Assembly: GCF_000246855.1 (NCBI RefSeq)
Contig: NC_016609.1
Span: 62,001-126,000, forward strand
Source: Niastella koreensis GR20-10
GTDB taxonomy: Bacteria > Bacteroidota > Bacteroidia > Chitinophagales > Chitinophagaceae
Reading direction: 5' to 3'
DNA: 64,000 nucleotides
Of this stretch, positions 1 through 8,726 are shown piece by piece (the first letter of the stretch is position 1; each line of letters opens with the position of its first letter). The notes below the pieces were generated by a model. The model had not been told where the DNA came from and made no database searches. It saw only the letters and a program-made list of their open reading frames with translations. A program made the translations under genes and the position numbers.

Positions 1-2120
1 GTTGGAAAAATGCGATCTGGAAAGATGGCATTGCCAATATAGATGAACACCTGAATGGTTTTGCCGGTTGGGGAAAAACGGCGCCGATAGACCTGGTAAA
101 AGATATGGAAAAACACGTGTGGGCCATGAACGAGACCCAGCGTTTTTTTATAGAACAAACCCGCCTGGGTATTCCCGCCGATTTCACCAATGAAGGCATT
201 CGCGGGGTGGAAGCCTACGAAGCTACCGGCTTTCCTACAGAGCTCAATATGGGCATGACCTGGAATAAAGAACTGGTGCACCAGGAAGGTATTATTACCG
301 GGCGCGAAGCCCGCGCCCTGGGTTACACAAACGTGTATGCGCCTATTATGGATGTGGCGCGCGACCAGCGCTGGGGCCGGCTGGAAGAAAGTTATGGCGA
401 AGATCCATACCTGGTAGCCAGTATGGGCATTGCCCTGGCAAAAGGTATTCAGCAGGATGGAAAGGTTGCCTCCACAGCGAAACATTTTGCGGTGTACAGC
501 GCCAATAAGGGCGCCCGGGAAGGACAGGCCCGCACAGACCCGCAGGTAGCGCCGCGCGAAGTAGAGAATCTCCTGTTGTATCCTTTCAAGAAAGTAATAA
601 AAGAAGCAGGCATCATGGGTGTAATGAGCTCGTACAACGATTACGACGGTATTCCTGTTTCGGGCAGTAATTACTGGCTCATCCAGCGCCTGCGGGTGGA
701 GATGGGTTTTACCGGTTATGTAGTGAGCGACAGCGATGCCCTTGAGTACCTTGCCACCAAACACCATGTGGCTGCTAATTTAAAGGAAGCCGTTTTCCAG
801 GCATTTATGGCGGGCATGAACGTGCGTACCACATTCAAGGCGCCGGATAGCATTATCATCTACCTGCGTCAGTTGGTGAAAGAAGGCCGCATACCCATGG
901 ATACCATCAATCACCGCGTGGCAGATGTGTTGCGCGTGAAATTCCGGTTGGGCTTGTTCGATCATCCGTATGTGGAGAGTGCAGCAGAAACCCGCAAAGT
1001 AGTAAACAGCGATGCCAGTCAGCAGATAGCCTTGCAGGCATCCCGCGAAAGTGTGGTGCTGTTGAAAAACAATAACAATATTCTTCCCCTGGTAAAAAGC
1101 CTGGATAAAATAGCCGTAGTAGGGCCCAACGCCACCGACGACGATTATGCGCATACGCATTATGGTCCGTTGGGGTCGCCCAGCGTAAATGTCTTACAGG
1201 GCATTCAGGCAAAGCTGGGCGCCGGTAAAGTATTATATGCAAAAGGTGTTGACCTGGTTGATAAAAACTGGCCGGAAAGTGAAATACTGCCCGAGCCAAT
1301 GGATGCCGGCGAACAGGCCATGCTCGATTCTGCCGTAAATATTACCAAACAGGCGCAAATGGCGATTGTTGTTTTAGGCGGAAATACGCGTACTGCCGGC
1401 GAAAGCAAGAGCCGTACCGATCTCGATCTGCCCGGCCACCAGTTGGAACTGGTAAAAGCCATCAAAGCAACCGGCAAACCTGTGGTGGTAGTATTGCTCG
1501 GCACCCAACCCATGACCATTAACTGGATTGACAAGTACATCGATGGGATCGTATATGCAGGTTATCCAGGCGTAAAAGGCGGAATTGCCGTAGCCGATGT
1601 GTTGTTTGGTGATTACAATCCGGGTGGCAAGCTTACGCTTACCTGGCCAAAATCGGTTGGACAAATACCATTGAATTTCCCCAGCAAACCCGGTGCGCAG
1701 TCGGACGAGGGGGAACATGCAAAAATAAAAGGCCTGTTGTATCCCTTTGGTTTTGGCTTAAGCTATACCAGCTTTGGTTACACTAACCTGAAAATAAGCA
1801 CCGGTAAAACGGCCGCCGATCCTGTTGCCGTAACCGTTGATGTTACCAATACCGGCAAGCTGGCCGGCGATGAAGTGGTGCAATGTTACATTCGTGATGT
1901 ATTGAGTTCGGTAACCACGTACGAAAAGTTGTTGAAAGGCTTTGAACGCGTGCACCTGCAGGCCGGTGAAACCAAAACAATTTCCTTTACCATTCCACGT
2001 GAGGAGTTGAAATTATATAACCGTGAAATGAAATTTGTGCTGGAGCCCGGTGAGTTCAGCGTAATGATCGGTGGTTCCTCATCGGACATCAAACAAAAGG
2101 AAAGTTTCTTTATAAAATAG
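1..2120 (+). CDS. Glycoside hydrolase family 3 (beta-glucosidase/beta-xylosidase type), 5' end outside window
   Basis: The reading frame is open from the first codon at base 3, so the true start lies upstream; the first internal ATG is at 105. The product is a GH3 enzyme that removes terminal beta-linked glucose or xylose from oligosaccharides. Counting from that ATG, the KHF motif lies near residue 126. The likely nucleophile is Asp209 in VVSDSDALEYL, closer to the SDCDA form of beta-xylosidase-like GH3 proteins than to the SDWGA form of BglX. The second alpha/beta domain spans about residues 310-530, and a fibronectin III-like domain closes the protein (about 575-660). The substrate cannot be fixed from sequence. 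The N-terminus and any signal peptide are not visible. A strong terminator follows at 2145. Confidence 0.93.
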   Translation, partial: WKNAIWKDGIANIDEHLNGFAGWGKTAPIDLVKDMEKHVWAMNETQRFFIEQTRLGIPADFTNEGIRGVEAYEATGFPTELNMGMTWNKELVHQEGIITGREARALGYTNVYAPIMDVARDQRWGRLEESYGEDPYLVASMGIALAKGIQQDGKVASTAKHFAVYSANKGAREGQARTDPQVAPREVENLLLYPFKKVIKEAGIMGVMSSYNDYDGIPVSGSNYWLIQRLRVEMGFTGYVVSDSDALEYLATKHHVAANLKEAVFQAFMAGMNVRTTFKAPDSIIIYLRQLVKEGRIPMDTINHRVADVLRVKFRLGLFDHPYVESAAETRKVVNSDASQQIALQASRESVVLLKNNNNILPLVKSLDKIAVVGPNATDDDYAHTHYGPLGSPSVNVLQGIQAKLGAGKVLYAKGVDLVDKNWPESEILPEPMDAGEQAMLDSAVNITKQAQMAIVVLGGNTRTAGESKSRTDLDLPGHQLELVKAIKATGKPVVVVLLGTQPMTINWIDKYIDGIVYAGYPGVKGGIAVADVLFGDYNPGGKLTLTWPKSVGQIPLNFPSKPGAQSDEGEHAKIKGLLYPFGFGLSYTSFGYTNLKISTGKTAADPVAVTVDVTNTGKLAGDEVVQCYIRDVLSSVTTYEKLLKGFERVHLQAGETKTISFTIPREELKLYNREMKFVLEPGEFSVMIGGSSSDIKQKESFFIK

Positions 2121-2144
2121 GGTAGTAAGCATACAAATTGAAAT

Positions 2145-2170
2145 GGTCCGCCGCGTGGCGGACCGTTTTT
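2145..2170 (+). terminator. Intrinsic terminator after the GH3 gene
   Basis: A perfect 8-bp stem (GGTCCGCC, loop GCGT, GGCGGACC) is followed by GTTTTTG. It sits 25 bp after the GH3 stop codon. Confidence 0.85.
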
Positions 2171-2296
2171 GTTTATATACCTTTCTGTTTTGGCATAATT
2201 CACCCCTAAGTTGTCATTTTTACCCCGCATCAGATCCCGCCGGGAATTTTAGTTTTGTATTGTCAATAACAATTAAACTAAAAATTATCCAGCGTT

Positions 2297-2790
2297 ATGA
2301 ATCTACTCAAAACACGTACGCCACTCAGATCGGTACTACTGGTTGCAATTATGTTTGCCTCCTTCGTTTCAAACGCACAACAAACCAAACCTTCCGGCAG
2401 TGGTTACGCATCTGTTAATGGCGGTAAAGTGTATTACGAAGTATATGGTGAGGGTAAGCCGCTTGTTTTATTGCATGTGCCGTAGCGCCCGACAAAACAA
2501 AATGGACAAAGTTCCTGGAGCAGATGATTGCCTTTGCCGGCGTGCCCTTTGACCTGGGTGATGCCAATATTGCAAAGATCACTGCACCCGTATTACTGAT
2601 CTCCGGCGACAATGACGGGCTGGATAAAATTGAACTGATAAAAACATATAAGCTATTGGGTGGTACGGTATGTGCTGATTTTGTAGGAATGCCAAAATCG
2701 CAGCTGGCCATTGTTCCATCACAAAGCCATGTGAGCCTGATGATGCAGACAACGACAATTTTAACCTGCCTGAACGGTTTTTTAAAGTAG
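2297..2790 (+). pseudogene. Alpha/beta-hydrolase, internally deleted and frameshifted
   Basis: Two frames together read as the two ends of one secreted alpha/beta-hydrolase. The first (2297-2485) has a signal peptide ending near SNAQ and the usual fold entry (YYEVYGEGKPLVLLH), then stops just where the oxyanion HG motif should follow. The second frame resumes with TKFLEQMIAFAGVPFDLGDA and continues through PVLLISGDNDG and the region of the catalytic His (PSQSHVSLMMQ) to a normal C-terminus at 2790. The stretch between, normally more than 100 residues and holding the nucleophile elbow GxSxG, is missing, and the frame shifts by one. The product cannot be active. A possible -7 box (TAGTTTTG) lies at 2250. 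That this is a deletion and not an assembly error is inferred. Confidence 0.85.
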
Positions 2791-2829
2791 CATAACCACT
2801 TTTATCTTAATTATAAAAAAGCAAATACA

Positions 2830-3423
2830 ATGAGAAAAATAATTGTTTTTTCAATGATCACCTTAGATGGTGTAATGCAGGCCCCGGGCGGCCGGGAAGA
2901 AGACACCGCAGGCGGCTTTAAATTTGGCGGCTGGACAGCCCCTTACAGCGACGAGGTTTTTGGCAGGGTCTTACAGGAGGAGTTGAAACCGGCAGATTAT
3001 CTTTTGGGCAGAAAAACATTCGAGCTGTGGGAAAGCTACTGGCCGCAGCATGCAGACTTTTGGCCAGCTATCAATGAGGGCGCCAAATATGTGTTTTCGC
3101 AAACCAGGGATCAATCAGATTGGAAGCACAGTAATTTCCTCAGGAGTGTGGAAGATCTCAAAAAGCTGAAGCATTCGGACGGTGGCGATATTCACGTTTG
3201 GGGCAGCAGCGAGCTTATTCAACTGTTGCTTAAACATGACCTGGCAGACGAGCTGCGGCTTAAAATTTATCCGTTGATCCTTGGAGAAGGAAAAAAACTG
3301 TTCCGGAACGGCGCCATCCCGGCAGCATATACATTATCAGAAAGCCAGGTAACAACAAAAGGGGTTATTGTGGCGTATTATAAGCGGGCTGGTGAGGTAG
3401 TAACCGGCAATGTAGGCGCTTAA
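2830..3423 (+). CDS. Dihydrofolate reductase family protein (RibD C-terminal fold)
   Basis: A 197-residue cytoplasmic protein of the RibD C-terminal/DHFR-like family (YyaP/YwjB type). Recognisable segments are the N-terminal strand IIVFSMITLDGVMQAPGG, the mid-protein motif YLLGRKTFELW (about residues 57-67), and the NADPH-site region IHVWGSSELIQLLLKHDLADELRL (about 122-145), followed by YPLILGEGKKLF. Members reduce pteridine- or pyrimidine-like substrates with NADPH, but most are uncharacterised, so no reaction is assigned. It stands 40 bp after the hydrolase pseudogene. No terminator is visible after it. Confidence 0.85.
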   Translation: MRKIIVFSMITLDGVMQAPGGREEDTAGGFKFGGWTAPYSDEVFGRVLQEELKPADYLLGRKTFELWESYWPQHADFWPAINEGAKYVFSQTRDQSDWKHSNFLRSVEDLKKLKHSDGGDIHVWGSSELIQLLLKHDLADELRLKIYPLILGEGKKLFRNGAIPAAYTLSESQVTTKGVIVAYYKRAGEVVTGNVGA

Positions 3424-3458
3424 ATTTTGGAACAAATGATCTACATATCTCAATCAAT

Positions 3459-3554
3459 TTCTATATCGATATAGAAGTTTGAATTTTCTGCCCAAATACC
3501 GCTTACAATACTTTCTTTCAAAGCGGATTGCTAAAGTTTTCTATAACGCTATAG
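3459..3554. promoter_or_regulatory. Pair of related palindromes, operator-like
   Basis: CTATATCGATATAG (3461-3474, inside an 18-bp perfect palindrome 3459-3476) and CTATAACGCTATAG (3541-3554) share 12 of 14 bases and start exactly 80 bp apart. They could be binding sites for a dimeric protein. No promoter is visible next to them, so the role is unknown. Confidence 0.4.
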
Positions 3555-3690
3555 TATAACTTACGCTATGGGGGCTTCCCGAATGGCGCTCCTATTCCGC
3601 CGGGATAGTGCCAGTCTGAACCGGGATTCATGAGATACATGGGATGGCTGGGAAATGGACGGCAAGTTCATGGGTTTTACTGCAACTTTC

Positions 3691-3778
3691 TTCGCAAATC
3701 CTTTTAGATTGCTCTTAGAATTCCCTTAGGCTTCTTCGCAAATTTGCGAAGAACTTGCGAAGCCTTTGCGAAGAAGGG
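3691..3778. repeat. 11-bp phased array, eight units
   Basis: The sequence divides without gaps into eight 11-bp units built from the words TTCGCAAATnn, nCTTAGnnTTC and GCGAAGnnnTT. Units 5 and 6 join as a perfect 22-bp palindrome centred at 3742/3743 (3732-3753). Confidence 0.75.
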
Positions 3779-3890
3779 TAAGGGGAGTCTTTGATCTGTC
3801 CCGGCAGAGTCGGAGAGTTGCTGGCCAGAACCCAGGATAGATCCGAAGCCAATTAATTTCAGTAGGTGTGTTGTTTACATAATCTCCTGT

Positions 3891-3926
3891 CCCAAACATC
3901 CCAACAATCCCATAAATCCCAGTTCA
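3891..3926. repeat. 9-bp phased array, four units
   Basis: Four successive 9-bp units of the form CCCAnnnAT (the last is diverged) lie between the two 11-bp arrays. Confidence 0.6.
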
Positions 3927-3972
3927 GACAGTAGCAACATGGCAGGGTAGTGGTAGGGATATACTCTGGAGA

Positions 3973-4071
3973 CTGCCTGCAAACCGCCTGCGAACCCTAC
4001 AGATACCCTGGTGGCTGCCAGACAATACCCAGGCAATCCTCAGGCAATACTTAGACAATACCCAGGCAGTA
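3973..4071. repeat. 11-bp phased array, nine units
   Basis: Nine consecutive 11-bp units with no phase break. The last five (4017-4071) are close variants of CCCAGGCAATA. The first four are more diverged but keep the register. Confidence 0.75.
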
Positions 4072-4267
4072 TCACTACCATTATGCTCCCTTACAATTTG
4101 TCCTGCTCTTCTCCCATTCCAGGAACTCATACATTCCAGTTCCGATAATTTTCGTTCGTAAATAATCAAAAATTATACATTTACACTATTTGATCTGATA
4201 ATCAGTGAGATAGTATTTTTCTCATCCATCCGTCTATCCAAAAAATCCCAATCCAGACTTCTTTTAT

Positions 4268-4300
4268 TTTGTTTTTTCTTCGATTGTTTTCCTATTTTTG
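4268..4300 (+). promoter_or_regulatory. Bacteroidota sigma-A promoter of the sugar operon
   Basis: TTTG at 4268-4271 and TATTTTTG (TAnnTTTG) at 4293-4300 are separated by 21 bp, a full match to the Bacteroidota -33/-7 pattern. Transcription would start near 4307, about 20 nt before the DeoR start codon. Confidence 0.7.
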
Positions 4301-4326
4301 ATTCCTGGCCCCTCAAACTAAACTAT

Positions 4327-5094
4327 ATGTTAGCTAATCAAAGGCGGGAGAAAATTCTCGAAATGCTCCGTGAGGACGGTTCGGCAAAAGTGGGTGACCT
4401 GGCGCGGATCTTCAAAGTAACCGAAGTGACCATCCGCCAGGATCTGGAAAAGTTGGAGAAAGAAGAAATGGTGATCCGCGAACATGGCGGCGCCTATTTG
4501 AAAAATATCGGGAACCACGTAAACGAGTTTTATGTGGCCCACTCGGAATTACAAACAGCAGCCAAAGAAAAGATCGCTGCCAAATGCCTCGAGTTCATTG
4601 AAAGCGGCGACACCATCATTCTCGATTCCGGTTCAACCGTAACCGAGATCGCGCGTAAATTAAAAGGGTTCAGAAACCTGACGGTAATCACCAACGCCCT
4701 GAACATTGCCATGATGCTGGGAACCGAACCAGGCATAGAAGTAGTAATGACCGGCGGTGAATTTAAACCTCCCACCTTATCGCTGACCGGTCAAAAAGCA
4801 GCCGACTTTTTTAAAGGCATCAATGTTTCCAAGCTCTTTTTAGCTACAGCGGGCATTTCCCTGAAATCGGGATTGACCTACCCCAGCTTAAGCGATATTA
4901 TAGTAAAGAAAGCCATGATAGAAGCGGCCGAAACCACTTACCTGGTGGCCGATTCTTCCAAAATAGGAAAGAACGCCTTTGCCAGTTTAGGCGCGTTGTC
5001 GCTTATTAATTACATCATTACCGATGATGGCATTGATGACAAAGACAGAAAACTGTTTGAAGAACACGAAATCGAACTCATAGTAGCCAGTTAA
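4327..5094 (+). CDS. DeoR/GlpR-family transcriptional regulator
   Basis: This 255-residue regulator starts with a winged helix-turn-helix of DeoR type (about residues 4-57: RREKILEMLREDGSAKVGDL, then VTEVTIRQDLEKLE). The C-terminal DeoRC sugar-phosphate sensor domain (about 75-235) carries the ligand-loop motif DSGSTVTEIA. Family members repress sugar operons until a phosphorylated sugar binds the C-terminal domain. As first gene of the operon behind promoter 4268, it probably controls its own operon, with an intermediate of the pathway as inducer (inference). It is followed 21 bp later by the isomerase gene. Confidence 0.9.
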   Translation: MLANQRREKILEMLREDGSAKVGDLARIFKVTEVTIRQDLEKLEKEEMVIREHGGAYLKNIGNHVNEFYVAHSELQTAAKEKIAAKCLEFIESGDTIILDSGSTVTEIARKLKGFRNLTVITNALNIAMMLGTEPGIEVVMTGGEFKPPTLSLTGQKAADFFKGINVSKLFLATAGISLKSGLTYPSLSDIIVKKAMIEAAETTYLVADSSKIGKNAFASLGALSLINYIITDDGIDDKDRKLFEEHEIELIVAS

Positions 5095-5115
5095 TAAACC
5101 ACAATAAAATTACAG

Positions 5116-6528
5116 ATGAAGACTGCTAAAACAACGCTCGGTGTTATCATTGGAAACAGAGATTTTTTTCCTGATAAATTAGTGGCCGAAGCACGCACCG
5201 AAATTGTTGCCCTGTTTGAAAAACTGAACATCACGCCCATCTTATTAACTGATGCCGATACCAAATTGGGTGGCGTGGAAACTTTTAAAGAAGCGCAGCG
5301 TTGCGCCGATCTGTTTAAAAAACATGCTGCCGATATCCAGGGTATCCTGGTGGTGTTGCCCAACTTCGGTGACGAAAAAGGTGTGGCCGAAACCATCAAG
5401 CTGGCTAACCTCAACGTACCCGTGCTGGTGCAGGGTTATCCCGATGACCTGAAGAAAATGGATGTAGTGAACAGAAGGGATGCCTGGTGCGGAAAGATCT
5501 CTGTTTGCAATAACTTATATCAATTTGGAATAAAATACTCCCTTACTACCAAACATGTGGTAAGCCCCTCTGACGAATCGTTTATTGCCGATCTTCAACA
5601 TTTCATTGCCGTGTGCCGGGTTGTAAAAGGTATGCGCAATGTACGTATCGGTGCTGTAGGCGCCCGTCCAGGCGCCTTCAATACCGTGCGCTACAGCGAA
5701 AAGATCCTGCAGCGCAATGGCATCTCCGTTACCACGGTTGACCTGTCTGAAATTTTAGGCAACGCCAACAAATTAACAGCCGACCATGCCCGCGTAAAAG
5801 AAAAACTGGAAGGTATTAAAGCATATACCCCAACGGGTAAAACGCCTAATGATAAGCTGGTGCAAATTGCCAAGCTGGATGTGGTGCTGGCCGATTTTAT
5901 GGCCGAGAACGCACTCGACGCCACCGCTATTCAATGCTGGACCTCCCTGCAGCAAAACTATGGTTGCAATGTGTGTACCAACATGAGCATGATGAGTGAG
6001 AACATGCTGCCAAGCGCCTGTGAAGTGGATGTTACCGGAACCTTAAGCATGTATGCCATGCAGTTAGCATCCGGCACTCCCAGCGCCCTGGTTGACTGGA
6101 ACAACAACTACGCCGATGACGATTCCAAATGCGTACTGTTCCATTGTGGTAACTGGGCCAAATCATTCCTGCCCGATATCCAGATCAGCACGGCGCCCAT
6201 CCTGGGTACCTCAGTAGGGGTTGAAAATACTTACGGTGCACTGGATGGCCGTACGCCTGCTTCGCCATTGACATTTGGCAGAATCAGTACCGACGACAGC
6301 CAGGGCATTATTAAAGCCTATGTAGGTGAAGGTGAGCTCACCAACGATGCATTGAACACCTTTGGTAACCGCGCCGTTGCCCGGATCAATAACCTGCAGG
6401 GCCTTATGCAGTATGTATGTAGAAATGGCTTCGAGCACCATGTGGTGATGAATGCGTCTAAAACAGCGGGTATTTTAACAGAGGCATTTGATAATTATTT
6501 GGGATGGAAGGTGTATACACATGCTTAG
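5116..6528 (+). CDS. L-fucose/L-arabinose isomerase family aldose-ketose isomerase
   Basis: A 470-residue protein of the FucI/AraA-like isomerase superfamily, which interconverts aldoses and ketoses with a divalent metal. The N-terminal Rossmann-like halves (about 1-170 and 185-330) include VGARPGAFNTVRYSEKIL. The C-terminal part holds the probable metal-site segments ACEVDVTG (about 301-308), VDWNNNYADDD (about 326-336) and FHCGNW (about 342-347); the liganding role of the E, D and H in them is inferred from family comparison. Placed directly before a split transketolase and in one operon with a sugar ABC importer and FGGY kinase, it should convert the imported sugar to its ketose. D-apiose to D-apulose is one plausible reaction, but specificity cannot be read from sequence. 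The remainder of the isomerase superfamily offers alternatives. Confidence 0.82.
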   Translation: MKTAKTTLGVIIGNRDFFPDKLVAEARTEIVALFEKLNITPILLTDADTKLGGVETFKEAQRCADLFKKHAADIQGILVVLPNFGDEKGVAETIKLANLNVPVLVQGYPDDLKKMDVVNRRDAWCGKISVCNNLYQFGIKYSLTTKHVVSPSDESFIADLQHFIAVCRVVKGMRNVRIGAVGARPGAFNTVRYSEKILQRNGISVTTVDLSEILGNANKLTADHARVKEKLEGIKAYTPTGKTPNDKLVQIAKLDVVLADFMAENALDATAIQCWTSLQQNYGCNVCTNMSMMSENMLPSACEVDVTGTLSMYAMQLASGTPSALVDWNNNYADDDSKCVLFHCGNWAKSFLPDIQISTAPILGTSVGVENTYGALDGRTPASPLTFGRISTDDSQGIIKAYVGEGELTNDALNTFGNRAVARINNLQGLMQYVCRNGFEHHVVMNASKTAGILTEAFDNYLGWKVYTHA

Positions 6529-6606
6529 TTAACAGGTTGACAGGTTAACCTGTTAACAGGGGTGACAGGGTTGACAGGTTGATAAAGTTGATAAAGTTGA
6601 CAGAGG
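6529..6606. repeat. 8/9-bp repeat array (GTTGACAGG words)
   Basis: Nine imperfect units of 8 or 9 bp (variants of GTTGACAGG and GTTGATAAA) start directly after the isomerase stop codon and end 12 bp before the first possible start of the next gene. Related words recur at 33805 and 37686. Confidence 0.65.
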
Positions 6607-6647
6607 AAGCGTGAAGTATGAAGTCTTCTGCCAAAAAAGAACATGAT

Positions 6648-7478
6648 ATGAACAAACAACAACTGGAGCAAAAGTCTGTCGAGTACAGAAAAAAGATCCT
6701 CAAGTATATAGTGGGGGCTAAAGCCGGTCATACCGGTGGCAGCCTGTCGTGTACCGATATCCTGAACGTGTTGTACAACCATGCGTTGAAGGTATCGCCA
6801 CAAACCTTTACTTCGCCCGACAGGGACCGGTACATTCAAAGCAAGGGGCATTGTGTGGAAGCGTTGTTTGTAGTGCTGGCCGATAAAGGATTTTTTCCGG
6901 AAGAACATTTGGAAACGCTTTGTCAGTATAAATCGCATTACATCGGTCACCCTACGCGTAAAGTAAAGGGGGTAGAACAAAATACCGGCGCCCTGGGTCA
7001 TGGCTTACCCATTTCCGTGGGAAACGCCATTGCCGCCAAACTGGACAAACGCGATTATAAAGTATATACCCTCATGGGCGATGGAGAATTGCCCGAAGGC
7101 TCCAACTGGGAAGCGGCTTTAACCGCAGCGCACTACAAGCTCGATAACCTGTGCGCCATCGTAGATAAAAATACCTTGCAGATCACTGCGCCTACGGCAG
7201 AAGTATGTAATACCGATCCGTTGGATGAAAAATGGAAAGCGTTTGGCTGGGCCGTAAAGGAAGTAGACGGACACGATATAGACGCATTGAAAGCAGCCTT
7301 CGACAGCCTGCCGTTTGAACCCGGTAAACCCAGTGTGATCATTGCCCATACCGTAAAAGGCAAGGGCGTGAGCTTTATGGAGAATAATTTGAAGTGGCAC
7401 CATGGGGTACCTAGTAAAGAAGAGTATGCGTTGGCGTTGAGTGAGCTGGATAATAGCATGGCAAAGGCAGTTGTTTAA
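6648..7478 (+). CDS. Transketolase, N-terminal (ThDP-pyrophosphate binding) subunit
   Basis: A 276-residue half-transketolase, the size usual for split enzymes. It has the GHTGGSLS motif, the IGHP substrate-site segment, and the thiamine diphosphate motif that starts GDGELPEGSNWEAA and ends in the metal-binding DKN. It transfers a two-carbon ketol unit together with the C-terminal subunit encoded next. I chose the ATG at 6648 because the protein then starts a few residues before the first conserved helix. An in-frame ATG at 6618 would add ten polar residues and lies against the repeat array. Members of such operons act on specialised ketose phosphates, such as apulose 4-phosphate. A housekeeping role cannot be excluded. 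Confidence 0.88.
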   Translation: MNKQQLEQKSVEYRKKILKYIVGAKAGHTGGSLSCTDILNVLYNHALKVSPQTFTSPDRDRYIQSKGHCVEALFVVLADKGFFPEEHLETLCQYKSHYIGHPTRKVKGVEQNTGALGHGLPISVGNAIAAKLDKRDYKVYTLMGDGELPEGSNWEAALTAAHYKLDNLCAIVDKNTLQITAPTAEVCNTDPLDEKWKAFGWAVKEVDGHDIDALKAAFDSLPFEPGKPSVIIAHTVKGKGVSFMENNLKWHHGVPSKEEYALALSELDNSMAKAVV

Positions 7479-7481
7479 AAG

Positions 7482-7565
7482 AAGGCTGAAGGCCAAAAGC
7501 CAAAAGCCAAAAGCTGAAAGCAAACAGCCAGCTATAAGCTGTAAGCCATAAGCTTTAAGCAATAC
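7482..7565. repeat. 7-bp phased array, twelve units
   Basis: Twelve successive heptamers without phase break begin 4 bp after the transketolase stop codon. The words drift from AAAGCCA to GCTnTAA, so part of the array is inverted relative to the rest. Another short heptamer run (TTTTTGC, TTTTACC) lies near 7600-7640. The rest of the gap to 7688 shows nothing else. Confidence 0.8.
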
Positions 7566-7688
7566 ACTTCAGCGCGGCAGAAGCGGTAAAACAGTTGTAT
7601 TTGCTTTTTGCTTTTACCTTAAGGCTTTTACCCCGCAACAAAGAACCAGGGACTTCCAACCTGAAACATGTAACCTGTAACAAAAAGT

Positions 7689-8648
7689 ATGGCTCATATA
7701 GAACCAACAGATCCGAACGGATACAAACCCAACCAGGAGATCTTCTCGGAAGTGCTCCAGGAATTAGCAGCAAATGACAGGGACATCATTGCGGTGACCA
7801 GCGACTCCCGTGGATCGGGCAAACTGGTTCCCTTTGGCAAAAAATTCCCTGAGCAGATTGTTGAAGTAGGTATTGCCGAACAAAACCTGGTAGGCGTAGC
7901 CGCTGGTTTGGCTGCTGCCGGTAAAAAAGTATTTGCAGTTTCTCCCGCCTGCTTTTTAACCGCGCGGGCGCTGGAGCAGATCAAGAACGATGTGGCGTAT
8001 AGCGACAATCCCGTTACGGTAGTAGGCATCAGCGCCGGCGTAAGTTATGGCGCGCTCGGTTCTACCCACCACAGTCTGCACGACTTTGCCGCGCTCCGCT
8101 GCATCAACAACATTACCGTTGTAGTGCCCGCCGATAATTTTGAAACGGCCCAGGCTACGGCGCTGGCGGCAAAAACCAACAGTCCGGTGTACCTGCGTTT
8201 TGGCAAAAAGGTAATGAACAGCCTGAAGGAAGTGAACGACGATACCTTCGCCTTTGGCAAGGGCCGCGTGATCACCGAAGGGAACGATGCCGCTGTTATT
8301 GCTTGTGGTGAAACGGTATATCCTGCTGTACAGGCGGCAAAGCTGCTGGCCGAACGGGGTATTAACGTTACCGTGGTAAGTATGCATACCATCAAGCCGC
8401 TGGATACCGATCTGCTGGCGAAGCTGGCTGCTAAATGCAAAGCCATTGTTACCGTGGAAGAACACAGTGTGTACGGCGGATTGGGTGAAGCCTGTGCATC
8501 TTACCTGATGCAGCATGGTTTGCACAAGCCATTCCGCATTATTGGTATTCCCGATGAATATACGGTGACCGGTTCACAACAGGATATTTTCAATCACTAT
8601 CAGCTTACCAAAGAAGGGATAGCTGATGTGGTGAAAGAATTAATATGA
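7689..8648 (+). CDS. Transketolase, C-terminal (pyrimidine-binding) subunit
   Basis: A 319-residue second half of transketolase. The pyrimidine domain carries the catalytic Glu in EVGIAEQNLVGVAAGLAAAG (about residues 57-76), the segment GVSYGALGSTHHSLHDFAAL (about 118-137), and the C-terminal transketolase_C domain from about 190 with VVSMHTIKPLD and VTVEEHSVYGGLGEA. It forms the active site with the subunit encoded upstream. The two genes are 210 bp apart, the gap being occupied by heptamer repeats. Its TGA stop codon lies inside the left arm of the 62-bp palindromic element at 8647. Confidence 0.88.
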   Translation: MAHIEPTDPNGYKPNQEIFSEVLQELAANDRDIIAVTSDSRGSGKLVPFGKKFPEQIVEVGIAEQNLVGVAAGLAAAGKKVFAVSPACFLTARALEQIKNDVAYSDNPVTVVGISAGVSYGALGSTHHSLHDFAALRCINNITVVVPADNFETAQATALAAKTNSPVYLRFGKKVMNSLKEVNDDTFAFGKGRVITEGNDAAVIACGETVYPAVQAAKLLAERGINVTVVSMHTIKPLDTDLLAKLAAKCKAIVTVEEHSVYGGLGEACASYLMQHGLHKPFRIIGIPDEYTVTGSQQDIFNHYQLTKEGIADVVKELI

Positions 8649-8708
8649 CCTGTCAGGTGGACGGCATTGGCTTGAAATTTCAGCATGCATAAGTCCACCT
8701 GACAGGTC
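8647..8708. repeat. 62-bp palindromic element, copy 1
   Basis: Perfect 16-bp terminal inverted repeats (GACCTGTCAGGTGGAC and its complement) enclose 30 bp that can themselves pair imperfectly. A second copy of identical length lies at 14302-14363; 55 of 62 bases agree and all changes are in the interior. The left arm overlaps the stop codon of the preceding gene. Confidence 0.85.
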
Positions 8709-8726
8709 TGCCAAAAACATTTCCAT

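Larger units (their letters stand above)
3424..4267. other. Gene-free gap filled by phased short repeats
   Basis: There is no credible gene in this 0.84 kb. The 81-codon minus-strand frame at 3924-4169 is composed mainly of the 11-bp array and matches nothing I know. The gap holds two related 14-bp palindromes (3461 and 3541), an 11-bp-period array with a perfect 22-bp palindrome (3691-3778), four 9-bp units (3891-3926) and a second 11-bp array (3973-4071). These are listed separately. Confidence 0.7.

Noticed and set aside
780-1160. Long minus-strand frames opposite the GH3, transketolase, ilv and gltB genes
   Set aside because: They lie opposite strongly conserved genes and arise from codon bias; none shows a family motif.
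3924-4169. 81-codon minus-strand frame in the repeat-rich gap
   Set aside because: The peptide mirrors the 11-bp DNA repeat (three units give one repeat of 11 residues) and shows nothing else; more likely an open frame by chance.
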